IMG/VR virus record: IMGVR_UViG_3300033141_000124
Location: 46,544-110,543 of that record
Direction: 5' to 3' (one strand)
Length of the DNA stretch: 64,000 bases
Origin: a virus
In this document: positions 16,825 to 25,400 of the stretch, one piece after another
Position numbering within the stretch: the stretch's first letter is position 1
How the letters are laid out: the number at the start of each line of letters is the position of its first letter
Translations under genes and position numbers: made by a program
The notes under the pieces: generated by a model
Told to the model about the DNA's origin: nothing
Database searches by the model: none
What the model saw: only the letters and a program-made list of their open reading frames with translations

Positions 16825-16849
16825 AAGCCTATTGACGTAGGCTTTTTTT
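16825..16849 (+). terminator. Intrinsic terminator before DNA polymerase
   Basis: AAGCCTA (16825-16831), a 6-base loop, TAGGCTT (16838-16844) and a continuing T-run to 16849, with an A-run just before the stem. It is a clear intrinsic terminator and is also symmetrical enough to work on the other strand. Confidence 0.85.
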
Positions 16850-16866
16850 GGCTATAAAAACTAAAA

Positions 16867-18864
16867 ATGCATATGAAACACTGGGTAATGGATTATGAAA
16901 CCTTATCTAATTGTTTTACAGCCGTGTTTGAACATTACAAGACTCAGGAAACTGAAGTCTTTGTCATACATGATCTGCAAAATGATACAGATATCTTCAT
17001 AGATTTCTTAAAACAAAATATACAAAACAAAGAGTGGCATATATCCTACAATGGATTGGCCTTTGATGCACAAGTCACTCATTATATATTAGATAATTAT
17101 GAAAGTTGGACAGGGCTTAGTGGTTGTGATATAGCTTCTGCTATATTTAAGTATGCACAGGTCTGCATTCAGAAAGCAAACAATAAAGAGTTTAGTGATT
17201 ATGCACAATGGAAGATGAAGATAGGTCAGATAGATCTGTTTAAGATGCACCATTGGGATAACCCTGCTAAACGGTCCAGTCTGAAGTGGATTCAGTATAG
17301 TATGGATTGGCAGAATATATTAGACATGCCTATCCATCATGATACAAAGATAGAAACTAAAGAACAGATAGATACCATCTTAGAATATTGTATTAATGAC
17401 GTGAGGTCAACAAAAGAAATATTCAACAGATCAAAATCACAGATAAAATTAAGAAAAGAACTTACTAAAACATATGGTATCAATCTCTTTAGTGCTTCAG
17501 AACCAAGGATAAGTAAAGAGGTATTTGGATATTTCTTACGTCAGATGCTGAATATACCCAAGCGGGACCTAAGAGGTATGAGAACTTATAGAGATATAGT
17601 AAAGGTAAAAGATATTATATTACCGTACATCTCTTTCACATCTCCAGAGTTTAACATGCTACTTGATAGGTTTAAATCTCTAGAAGTAACAGGGAATAAA
17701 CTTAAAGGCAGTTTTAAATATAGTGTAAACTATAAAAATGTTAAGACTCACTTTGGTTTAGGTGGTGTCCACGGTGCACGGGACAAGGGAGTTTATGAGT
17801 CTACTGATGATATGGTTATTATGTCATCAGATGTGACTAGTTTCTATCCTAATCTTGCTATTAAGAATAAGTTTGCTCCAGGTCATTTTCCAAAAGAAGA
17901 GTTTTGCAATCAGTATGAATGGTTCTTTAATGAAAGAAAGAAGATACCTAAGAGCAACCCTATGAACTATGTATATAAAATTATACTTAATAGTACATTT
18001 GGTTTAAGCAATGATGATAAGAGTTTCTTTTATGACCCTGAACTTTGTTTACGTATTACTATTAATGGTCAATTGACTCTAATGATGCTGTATGAGCAGA
18101 TCATGGAGAGAATACCCGGTGCTGTAGCATTGCTACATAATACAGATGGTATAGAAACCATAATACCAAGGGATCACGTTGATAATTATATGCAAATATG
18201 TAGAGAATGGGAAGAGCAAACAAATTTACAACTAGAACATGATGAATATCAAAAGCTAGTACTTGCTGATGTCAATAATTATATTGGCGTGAATAACTTT
18301 GTAGAAGTTGACATCACAAAGTGGAGAGAAGTTAAACAAAGTCAGCCTCACTATCTATTTAAAGTAGACAATGACAAGTTTAGCTTTGCTCCTGTAAAAT
18401 TAAAGGGACGTTTTGACTTTCATAATTTGCAATTGCATAAAAATAAATCTAAATTAGTGATACCCAAGGCTATATATCAATACTTTGTACACAATGTATT
18501 ACCTGAGGACTATCTAAAAGATAATAAGAATATTTTAGATTACTGTATAGGTGGTAAATCTAAGGGTGATTGGAAGCAGGTTGCTAAGTTTGTAAAGAAC
18601 GGAGAGTATCTTGAGGAAGATCTGCAAAAGATTAATAGATACTATATCTCTAATAATGGAGTTAAGATTGTTAAAGTGAATAAGAAAGATGACCGGGAGA
18701 TACAATTAGAATCTGGCAAGTGGCTGCAGACTGTATTCAATAATATGAAAGTAGAACCTAAATGGGAAAACTATAATATAAATCAAGGATATTATCTAAG
18801 TGCTATTGAGACAGAGATTAATAATATACTTACAGTATCGTCTAACCAACTAGAATTATTTTAA
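16867..18864 (+). CDS. polB: Family B DNA polymerase
   Basis: Main replicative polymerase. The N-terminal 3'-5' exonuclease has Exo I DYET (Asp9, Glu11), a YNGLAFD Exo II segment, and YCINDVRSTKE as Exo III. The polymerase domain has motif A SSDVTSFYPN with Asp322, motif B KIILNSTFGLS, and motif C HNTDG with Asp427. In motif C the first Asp of the usual DTD is Asn, tolerated because the second Asp binds metal. At 665 residues it is shorter than most bacterial or T4-like PolB and close to the compact PolB of crAss-like phages. A second ATG lies two codons on. It starts just after an intrinsic terminator, so it needs its own promoter or read-through. Confidence 0.93.
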   Translation: MHMKHWVMDYETLSNCFTAVFEHYKTQETEVFVIHDLQNDTDIFIDFLKQNIQNKEWHISYNGLAFDAQVTHYILDNYESWTGLSGCDIASAIFKYAQVCIQKANNKEFSDYAQWKMKIGQIDLFKMHHWDNPAKRSSLKWIQYSMDWQNILDMPIHHDTKIETKEQIDTILEYCINDVRSTKEIFNRSKSQIKLRKELTKTYGINLFSASEPRISKEVFGYFLRQMLNIPKRDLRGMRTYRDIVKVKDIILPYISFTSPEFNMLLDRFKSLEVTGNKLKGSFKYSVNYKNVKTHFGLGGVHGARDKGVYESTDDMVIMSSDVTSFYPNLAIKNKFAPGHFPKEEFCNQYEWFFNERKKIPKSNPMNYVYKIILNSTFGLSNDDKSFFYDPELCLRITINGQLTLMMLYEQIMERIPGAVALLHNTDGIETIIPRDHVDNYMQICREWEEQTNLQLEHDEYQKLVLADVNNYIGVNNFVEVDITKWREVKQSQPHYLFKVDNDKFSFAPVKLKGRFDFHNLQLHKNKSKLVIPKAIYQYFVHNVLPEDYLKDNKNILDYCIGGKSKGDWKQVAKFVKNGEYLEEDLQKINRYYISNNGVKIVKVNKKDDREIQLESGKWLQTVFNNMKVEPKWENYNINQGYYLSAIETEINNILTVSSNQLELF

Positions 18865-18865
18865 A

Positions 18866-19090
18866 ATGCAATTAGGAGATTTAGAAAAAGGAAAAAAGTT
18901 CAGAATCAAAAAAAAAGAACATTATATAGGAAAACCACCAGAGAATCTATTCAGTTCAGATGGATCTGTTATAAAAGGAGAAGTCTTAACATATGAGGAG
19001 AAGGATGGTATGTACTGTATTTGTTCAGATCATGAGGGTAATAAGTTTAATTACCCATCATGGTCTAATATTATACCAATAGATGATTAA
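18866..19090 (+). CDS. Small hypothetical protein, 74 aa
   Basis: Starts 1 base after the polymerase stop and overlaps the radical SAM gene by 8 bases. Basic N-terminal half, then short strands with Tyr and two Cys. It resembles small SH3-like or beta-barrel accessory proteins in general composition only. Function unknown. Confidence 0.65.
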   Translation: MQLGDLEKGKKFRIKKKEHYIGKPPENLFSSDGSVIKGEVLTYEEKDGMYCICSDHEGNKFNYPSWSNIIPIDD

Positions 19091-19916
19091 AGTACAACAA
19101 ACCAAAACTTTAGTTACAAAACCCAATAACAATAGTGCAAACTGCATAGCTCCCAACTTAATCTATGGTTGCTTTGGTGGCTGTGTAGACACTTATTGTT
19201 ATATGTCCAGGTATAATGGGCGTAGAGTATTTGTAAATAAGAATGTAGATGACATATTTAAGTCTGTTGTTGAATGGGAAAAGACATATATCAAAGAACC
19301 AGACCAACAAGACCCTATATATACTATGGTAGATATTGCATGTAACTCAGACTTAGTTCTGATGCAGAAACATATGCCTGAATCTTTACATGACTATTTA
19401 AAGCGTTATGATGACCATCCACAACTTAACAGTACTATGGCTACAAAGTATCCAAGTCTTCTTAAACTGGATGTAAATCACTTTAACAAGGCTCCTAGAG
19501 TCAGAGTAAGCCTCATGCCCCAGGTTTACTCTAATATATTAGAACCTAAGATGCAAAAGATATCTAGTAGAATAAAAGATATTAATAGACTAAAGAACTT
19601 AGGCTGGGAAGTACACTGTAATTATAGTCCATTAGTCTTCTATCCAGGTTGGAAAGAAGAGTATAATGACCTATTTGCTGAAGTAAATGCATATGCAGGA
19701 GTAAATAAGTGTGAAGTTATAGCTTTAACTAATCATAAAAATCAAATGGCTAAGGCAACACCAGAAGCCCAGGAACTAATGAGACGTTCTTATGAAGTAA
19801 AGAATGCGTCAGGAGTTATGAGATATCCTTTAAAACACAAAACTAGATTGCTAGCAGAGTTTAAAGAGATATATAAACAATATTTTCCATTAAATACAAT
19901 AAGATATATATTTTAA
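19083..19916 (+). CDS. Spore-photoproduct-lyase-like radical SAM protein
   Basis: The N-terminal YGCFGGCVDTYCYM carries the cysteine cluster C30-x3-C34-x4-C39, near but not equal to the classic CX3CX2C of radical SAM enzymes. The rest matches the SPL/SplB family: VDIACNSDLVLM as a beta-strand with acidic end, VRVSLMPQVYSNILEP, a basic helix SSRIKDINRLKNLGWEVHCNYSPLVFYPGWKEEY, and a C-terminal helical part. SPL enzymes repair thymine lesions in DNA using S-adenosylmethionine. In a phage this could repair UV damage in phage DNA or modify nucleotides. At 277 residues it is shorter than bacterial SPL. It lies between the polymerase and a terminator. Confidence 0.7.
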   Translation: MIKVQQTKTLVTKPNNNSANCIAPNLIYGCFGGCVDTYCYMSRYNGRRVFVNKNVDDIFKSVVEWEKTYIKEPDQQDPIYTMVDIACNSDLVLMQKHMPESLHDYLKRYDDHPQLNSTMATKYPSLLKLDVNHFNKAPRVRVSLMPQVYSNILEPKMQKISSRIKDINRLKNLGWEVHCNYSPLVFYPGWKEEYNDLFAEVNAYAGVNKCEVIALTNHKNQMAKATPEAQELMRRSYEVKNASGVMRYPLKHKTRLLAEFKEIYKQYFPLNTIRYIF

Positions 19917-19918
19917 TT

Positions 19919-19938
19919 TGCTGAGTCAGCATTTTTTT
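19919..19938 (+). terminator. Intrinsic terminator after radical SAM gene
   Basis: TGCTG, loop AGT, CAGCA (19919-19931) followed by seven T residues. It starts just two bases after the stop codon at 19916 and ends the polymerase unit. Confidence 0.75.
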
Positions 19939-19970
19939 ATTATATTTACACTTTAAAAGTTTAAACAATT

Positions 19971-20867
19971 ATGGGACATTCAAAACCAATAGAAACAACC
20001 AGGTGGCATCTAGAAAATGCACCTTTACCTAACCACGGTAATACTTACACTGTAGTACCACATAGTGAAGTTATAGCTAATACTTTTAAATTATTAGCTG
20101 ATAGCGGATTTATGGTAACTAGAGAGATATATAGAGCTAGCAAGAATGCAAGTGTAGCTCAAGGGGTATATCATATATACCCTGAACAAACAACTGATAT
20201 AGATATAGAGAATGAAAAGGAACTAGGAATGATGTTTGCCTGGACAAACTCTTATGATAAGTCTAAAAGCTTTGTGTGTGCAATTGGTGCATATGTACAA
20301 GTTTGTTATAATGGTATGTTATGTGGAGACATGATGAACTACAAAAGAAAGCATAGATGGTCAGCATCCAGAGATATCTATATGCATATGTCAGATCAGA
20401 TTAAGAATGGTGAGAAATATTATAAGAGATTAATAAAGGATAAAGAGTCTATGAAGAACGTTAACCTAAGCTTCAGAGAACAAGCTGAGCTTGCAGGACG
20501 TTTGTTTATACAAGAACAATTAGTCAATACTCATCAGTTAGCATGCATAAAGAGGGAATTAGAAAAGCCGTCATATGATTATAATTGCTCTAGAGAAACT
20601 GCTTGGGCCTTTTATAATAACGTAACCCATGCACTAAAGCAAACTCACCCACGTGAGTGGCTTAATGACCAACAGAACTTTCATGATTTCTTTACAGTAG
20701 AGCTACAGGGATCACCTGCTAGCAAACAAATGTTTGAGAAACCTCAAGAGTATGAAGACTTAGGGGATCCGTCACAGATTATTGTAGATGAGCATGCAGA
20801 TATGATAGTTGAAGTCAATGAGGAGACACTACAGATGGACATAGACTTTGAAGAGATAGAGATATGA
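19971..20867 (+). CDS. DUF932-like phage protein, 298 aa
   Basis: The pattern SGFMVTREIYR, then MFAWTNSYDKSKSF and IGAYVQVCYNGMLCGD, matches the DUF932 family, found widely in phages and plasmids next to replication or anti-restriction genes, molecular role unknown. The C-terminus is strongly acidic. It has a long A/T-rich leader after the terminator at 19919-19938, so it probably begins its own transcript. An ATGA overlap at its stop leads into a 25-codon membrane peptide. Confidence 0.75.
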   Translation: MGHSKPIETTRWHLENAPLPNHGNTYTVVPHSEVIANTFKLLADSGFMVTREIYRASKNASVAQGVYHIYPEQTTDIDIENEKELGMMFAWTNSYDKSKSFVCAIGAYVQVCYNGMLCGDMMNYKRKHRWSASRDIYMHMSDQIKNGEKYYKRLIKDKESMKNVNLSFREQAELAGRLFIQEQLVNTHQLACIKRELEKPSYDYNCSRETAWAFYNNVTHALKQTHPREWLNDQQNFHDFFTVELQGSPASKQMFEKPQEYEDLGDPSQIIVDEHADMIVEVNEETLQMDIDFEEIEI

Positions 20868-20941
20868 TTAAGATGCTAGCCCTTAGTGTATTAATGTTAT
20901 TGCTTTTATATATAACCATATATGATAAATTAGATAATTAG
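20864..20941 (+). CDS. 25-residue membrane peptide
   Basis: ATG at 20864 overlaps the stop of the DUF932-like gene (ATGA). The predicted product is one hydrophobic stretch (about residues 4-19, Leu-rich) followed by a short charged tail. The overlap and composition favour a real small transmembrane peptide, perhaps an early membrane effector, but its length leaves room for chance. Confidence 0.45.
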   Translation: MIKMLALSVLMLLLLYITIYDKLDN

Positions 20942-20988
20942 GAGAAACCAGCTGGGGTCAAGTTTTTTGCATTCTTGGCCCCACTCCT
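20940..20988 (+). terminator. Composite hairpin, possible terminator
   Basis: GGGGTCAAG (20954-20962) pairs with CTTGGCCCC (20974-20982), one G-U pair, and AGGAG (20940-20944) can pair with CTCCT (20984-20988) as an outer stem. It lies between the 25-residue peptide and the next gene at 21016. There is no T-tail after it, but the loop contains six T residues. It could be a terminator, RNA stabiliser or control structure for 21016. Confidence 0.45.
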
Positions 20989-21015
20989 ATATTGTCCTTC
21001 TAAAAATAGAGTAAC

Positions 21016-21207
21016 ATGAGAAAATTTATTGAATTTGCATTGATATGGTACAGTCAACAGATGGCTATACCGTTTTGGATTGTTGGTCATATCCACTTAT
21101 CCGTTAATATATATAAAGATATACATGAGATAGTGATTAGCATGGGTCTTAACTTGCTCGTACTAACCGGATTCTTAATAGATTATAATAAAAATAAAGA
21201 CAAATGA
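21016..21207 (+). CDS. Small membrane protein, 63 aa
   Basis: Two hydrophobic segments (about residues 16-33 and 40-56) around a polar loop with Asp and His, then a Lys-rich C-terminal end. It looks like a two-pass inner-membrane protein with both ends inside. It overlaps the next gene by ATGA. Function unknown. Confidence 0.6.
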   Translation: MRKFIEFALIWYSQQMAIPFWIVGHIHLSVNIYKDIHEIVISMGLNLLVLTGFLIDYNKNKDK

Positions 21208-21488
21208 ACGCAAAAGAAAGAAAAGAAAGGCCAGTGTTTACTGGTGTATTGAAGTACTTTCCTGATGCTATAATGGAAGTGGCTCGTGTATCACTTGCAG
21301 GAAACAAACAACATCATCCTGACAAGCCTCTACATTGGGATCGTAGTAAATCAACTGATGACTATGATGCTTTAGCTAGACACCTGATAGATGCAGGAAA
21401 AATAGATGATGATGGAATTCGTCACACTGCAAAATGTGCATGGCGTGCATTAGCTTGCTTACAAAAAGAAATAGAAAATGGAAAATAA
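21204..21488 (+). CDS. DUF5664-like dATP/dGTP pyrophosphohydrolase
   Basis: The 94-residue protein has the family signature in order: LKYFPDAIMEVARVS, GNKQHHPDKPLHWDRSKS, DALARHLIDAGKIDDDGIRHTAK and AWRALACLQKEIE. The acidic/histidine residues form the MazG-like active helix bundle proposed to hydrolyse dATP/dGTP. In phages these proteins are thought to shape the dNTP pool, which fits the nrdAB genes at 30-32.6 kb. Family name is from memory of Pfam PF18909-type proteins; specific substrates of this member are not known. Confidence 0.8.
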   Translation: MNAKERKERPVFTGVLKYFPDAIMEVARVSLAGNKQHHPDKPLHWDRSKSTDDYDALARHLIDAGKIDDDGIRHTAKCAWRALACLQKEIENGK

Positions 21489-21714
21489 AAAAATAATTAA
21501 ATATTGTATATGGACAGCATTATATCTAATAGTACTGTTTCATTTATTAAGTTGTAAACCAACTGTATATAATCCAGATACGGATCCTGAAGTTTTAGAT
21601 TGGTATATAGATAACAATGATACTATTATATATACTAAACAGGATTCTATTAGAGATGAACGTGAAAGGTGGGAGTATATTAGAAGCCTTGAACATGACA
21701 GCTTGTGGGAATGA
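21478..21714 (+). CDS. Lipoprotein, 78 aa
   Basis: A basic N-terminus, then a hydrophobic signal segment ending in the lipobox LLSC (Cys at about residue 26), so it should be lipid-anchored after signal peptidase II cleavage. The mature part is short and acidic. It lies among early genes. Lipoproteins made early by phages can block superinfection or act as outer spanins; there is no i-spanin directly beside it, so superinfection exclusion or another envelope role is as likely. Confidence 0.7.
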   Translation: MENKKIIKYCIWTALYLIVLFHLLSCKPTVYNPDTDPEVLDWYIDNNDTIIYTKQDSIRDERERWEYIRSLEHDSLWE

Positions 21715-21893
21715 GATACTTTAGTGTTTGGTACATACCATATAATAAATTACTTAATGATGATCCACAGTATTACACCAAATGGATGGCTGTAATGGCT
21801 GATAATAAAGGAGATGCTAAACAAATGGGAAGACAAGATGGTCTTGTTACCAAAGTTGAGCTATTAAATAAAAATAAAAAAACTATATTCTAA
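21711..21893 (+). CDS. Hypothetical protein, 60 aa
   Basis: The start is set at the ATG at 21711, which forms an ATGA overlap with the preceding stop, rather than at the GTG two codons upstream. The N-terminus is aromatic-rich (Tyr, Phe, Trp) and the C-terminus basic (Lys/Asn-rich). No recognised family. It is the last plus-strand gene before the bidirectional terminator. Confidence 0.55.
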   Translation: MRYFSVWYIPYNKLLNDDPQYYTKWMAVMADNKGDAKQMGRQDGLVTKVELLNKNKKTIF

Positions 21894-21908
21894 AGCTAGG
21901 AAATTTAT

Positions 21909-21969
21909 ATAAGGGAGGGTTGGCGTATTGCCACTAATAATAATATTAGATGTTTTTGCCCTTCCTTAT
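21909..21969. terminator. Bidirectional terminator between converging genes
   Basis: ATAAGGGAGGG (21909-21919) pairs with CCCTTCCTTAT (21959-21969) with one G-U, and an inner TGGC/GCCA hairpin lies inside. T-rich sequence follows on one strand and A/T-rich sequence on the other. It separates the plus-strand early block from the minus-strand fibre operon, whose last stop is at 21970. Confidence 0.75.
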
Positions 21970-22389
21970 TTATTTCCAGAATATACCACCTACAACATCA
22001 CCTGCTCCTATTGCACCAGTATTACCATCAGCAGATCCTGTAGTTATATTCATACCTAATCCTAATTTAAATTGAAAACCAACTTCTAAAGATAGATCTA
22101 AATAACTATCTGCTGCTATACAGAAGATTGCTACAGGAATATCTGAATTAACAGGGGCTGTAGCTTTATCAAATAATCTTATAAACATATCAGAACTAGT
22201 ACTATTATGAAGGTTTATAGCATATACACTACCTCCACCTTTTTTAATAAAATCCAGATTGGTTCCAGCTGATGAAAGTACTTTATGTATTGATAGTCCT
22301 CCAAACCCATATTGATTTGGAACTGACATAGCTTTAGGATACTCAGCATTTAGACTTGATGACTCTGCGTTATTAAATTTTACTCCCAT
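21970..22389 (-). CDS. Small virion/fibre-associated protein, 139 aa
   Basis: Composition is beta-rich with many Gly, Ala, Ser and Thr. The second half (GGGSVYAINLHN to the end) resembles small structural domains that follow tail-fibre or capsid genes in marine phages, with KATAPVNSDIPV and a Gly/Ala-rich close. It is the last gene of the minus-strand fibre operon and follows the large fibre gene by 32 bases. Probably a receptor-binding tip or decoration protein; not proven by motif. Confidence 0.6.
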   Translation of the reverse strand: MGVKFNNAESSSLNAEYPKAMSVPNQYGFGGLSIHKVLSSAGTNLDFIKKGGGSVYAINLHNSTSSDMFIRLFDKATAPVNSDIPVAIFCIAADSYLDLSLEVGFQFKLGLGMNITTGSADGNTGAIGAGDVVGGIFWK

Positions 22390-22421
22390 TTTATTTATTT
22401 TTATTTATTAATTTATATATA

Positions 22422-25400
22422 CTATGCATACATAGTAACTGCTATTGCAAAAGTTTGTGTACCGTTCTGAGTAGCATTATCCTTATCTATTACTGACATT
22501 TGAAATCCTGTTGTAGTATGGTTTCTAGTTACTGCTTGAAGCATTTTACTACCCATACTAAGCATAACAACTGGTTGAACTAAATAGTTTGCACTAGGTC
22601 TTGTTTGATTAAAAGTTACTGTATATAATCCGGTTCCTGAGTTATAAGATACTGAATTGTTTCCAGTAAAGATAGACTGACCTTGGTTAATTATACCACT
22701 AGTACCACATGAGAAATAATCACTTGGTCCTGGGTCAGATACTACTAAGTTTTTAACTTCAGTATATTTAACTGTATTAGAATCACTTACATCTTGGAAT
22801 AATACTAAATCATTTTTATCAGGAACTAAACCTGATGCACTTGTTGCAGATTGAATAATAGAATCTGTTCCTACGTAATCTACAGCTATATTAGTTGCAT
22901 TAGCTTGTAAACCTGCTCCCGCTCCTACATTAAGTGTTAATGATCCCGTAGTTCCACCACCTGCTTCTGAACATCCAGTTCCTGCAGTTAGACTTGTTAC
23001 TACTGGTAATGCACTAATAGCTGTTCTCTTAACTGCATTAGTATCACTAGCATCATTGAATAGTACCTCATCTGATGCATCTGCAGTACCTGCTCCTGGA
23101 ACTTTTATTAAGTTATCCGCTCCTGTAAACTTAACACCTATAGTAGGGTTAACTGTACTAGATCCAGATTCTATTTCTAATGCTTCACCTGCTGTAATAG
23201 ATGTAACCGTACCCGCTGGAGGTGCTGTTCCTGGAGTAATTGCTGTAATATGTCCAGTTGCGTTATATGTTATAGATGCAGGATATGCTGCTGTAGCAGC
23301 TGTAATAGAATCAGTATGGTTAATTGTAACTGTGTTAGTAGTTTGAGGTCCTGGTCCTGATGATGTCTCACTAATTACTGATGATAAACCTGTTCCACCA
23401 GCAATATCAAAATTCTCATCTGTATTTACTACAGTTGCTGATCCTGAATCTGCTTGTAATGTAAAGCCATTATAGAATCCAGGCAGTAAATAAATCTGTT
23501 GTTTCTTAAGTGTGTTAGAATCTGAAGTATCACTAACCATGACCCAGTCAGTAGTTGCCACATTTGATTCTGTTGGTTGTGTTAGTATAAGGTTATTAGT
23601 ACCTACATTATCTACACCTATTGTTATAGTACTACTAGTAGCTGTATCTATAGTAAGACCACCCTGTGCAGATGTTTTTGCAGCTACATTTAATGTACTA
23701 CCTAAATTAATTACTTGTGGATTACTTGAATCTGTTACAGTAAAACTACCTGCAGCCATAAATTCTGGTATAGTATTCTTCTTAATAGTATTAGAATCAC
23801 TTGTATCACTAAACCATATGTAATCTTGATCTGTTGGAGATGCAGTACCTGCTTCTAATATAGCATTATCAGTACCAGCGTAATCTATATTAACAGTTGG
23901 ATTACTTGCTGTACCTGTTACATTTATACCTGTTCCTGCACTAACGGTAGTACTACCACCACCTCCAGCTGGAACTTGCCATGTACCATCAGCTCTTAAG
24001 AATGTAGTTGATTGATTTGATGCTGATGAGTCTGGAACATATCCTACTACATTACCACCACCAAACTTATTTAAACTAAGGTTAAGGTTACTTCCAGAAA
24101 TACTTCCTGCAAAAGGAGTTGTATTTCCTGTAGTTAATGATAAGTTTAATGTTGTTAAATTATTAAATGGTAAACTAGATACTAATGATTTCTTTACAGT
24201 ATTACTATCATTTATATCAGAGAAAAGAATAAAGTCATCAGTAGCTGGTGTGCCTGCAGTTTGCACTTCTATAAAGTTATTTGTACCGGCTATATCTAAA
24301 GCTATTGCTGCAGTATTAGGAGCACCACCTGCTACACTAAAGTCTAAACCAGCTTGTCCCACAAAGTTTATAATTTCTCCACCAGTTATTTGTTGTATTG
24401 TACCACCATCTCCTTGAATACCAAAACTATCTGATCTAAGAATATCTTGAATAAGTGCACGTTTTACTGTATTACTATCACTAACATCATTAAATGCTAT
24501 ACTATCTGTAGCAATATTTAATGCTGAAGAAGCTGCTTCTAATATAAAGTTATCAGCCCCAACATAATCTACAGCTACTGTAGTTGTTGGTCCTGATCCA
24601 TTTGTTACTGTAATACCTGGGCCTTCTTGTATTGTAGATATTGTACCAGTTCCTGCAGCAATCCAATTAGTACCACTACCAGTAGAACTTAATACTTGTC
24701 CAGCATTACCAATGTCATTACTACTATCATAGTATCCGCCAGTTACTCTTATATTACCATCAACATGTAATTTTTGTGTTGGTGTTACACCGTTTATACC
24801 TACACCACCAGCTTCTATTCTTATTGGTGTACTTGTTGTACCATTGATAGTTTGTAAAAATTCTAATTTAGAAGCACCTTGACCAGTACCACTTACACCA
24901 GTTTGTCTAATTTCATTTTTTATACCTGCTTGACCAACTTCATCAAAAAGCATAATTTGTGCAGTTATATCACCTGCATCATTATTGTTAGAATCAATTT
25001 TTATTACAGTTGGTCTATCTTGAGGATTTTTTATAGATAATGAAGTATGTGCTGTTGATTGTTGAGGGAGCCCTATAGCTAAACAATCATCTGAGTTATG
25101 CCAAAATAAGTTTGCATCACTAGAGATTGTATCAGTGGCTGACCAGAAAGCAACTCTTGTTGCTACACCTGTACCTGTTACAAAACTAAGGCTTGATGCT
25201 AAGTCTCCAAGTTTAATATATTTATTACTATCAGCTGAATCATCATATATCATTAATCTATCAGATACAGTTGCATTTGCTCCAAGGTTATCTAGAGTAA
25301 GTATGGTAGTACCAATTACTATATCACTACCTGTAGAAACTACATTTGATCCAAGTAAATTACCAGTAGCACTAGCCCCTATACTTTTATAACCTACACT

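Noticed and set aside
21478-21714. Outer spanin of the early region
   Set aside because: A lipobox is present, but no adjacent inner-membrane coiled-coil partner and the gene is in the early block; the pair at 33 kb is the better spanin candidate.
22760-25250. CRISPR array or diversity-generating repeat
   Set aside because: Repeats are in frame, diverged and protein-coding, with uneven spacing; no reverse transcriptase or cas gene is present.
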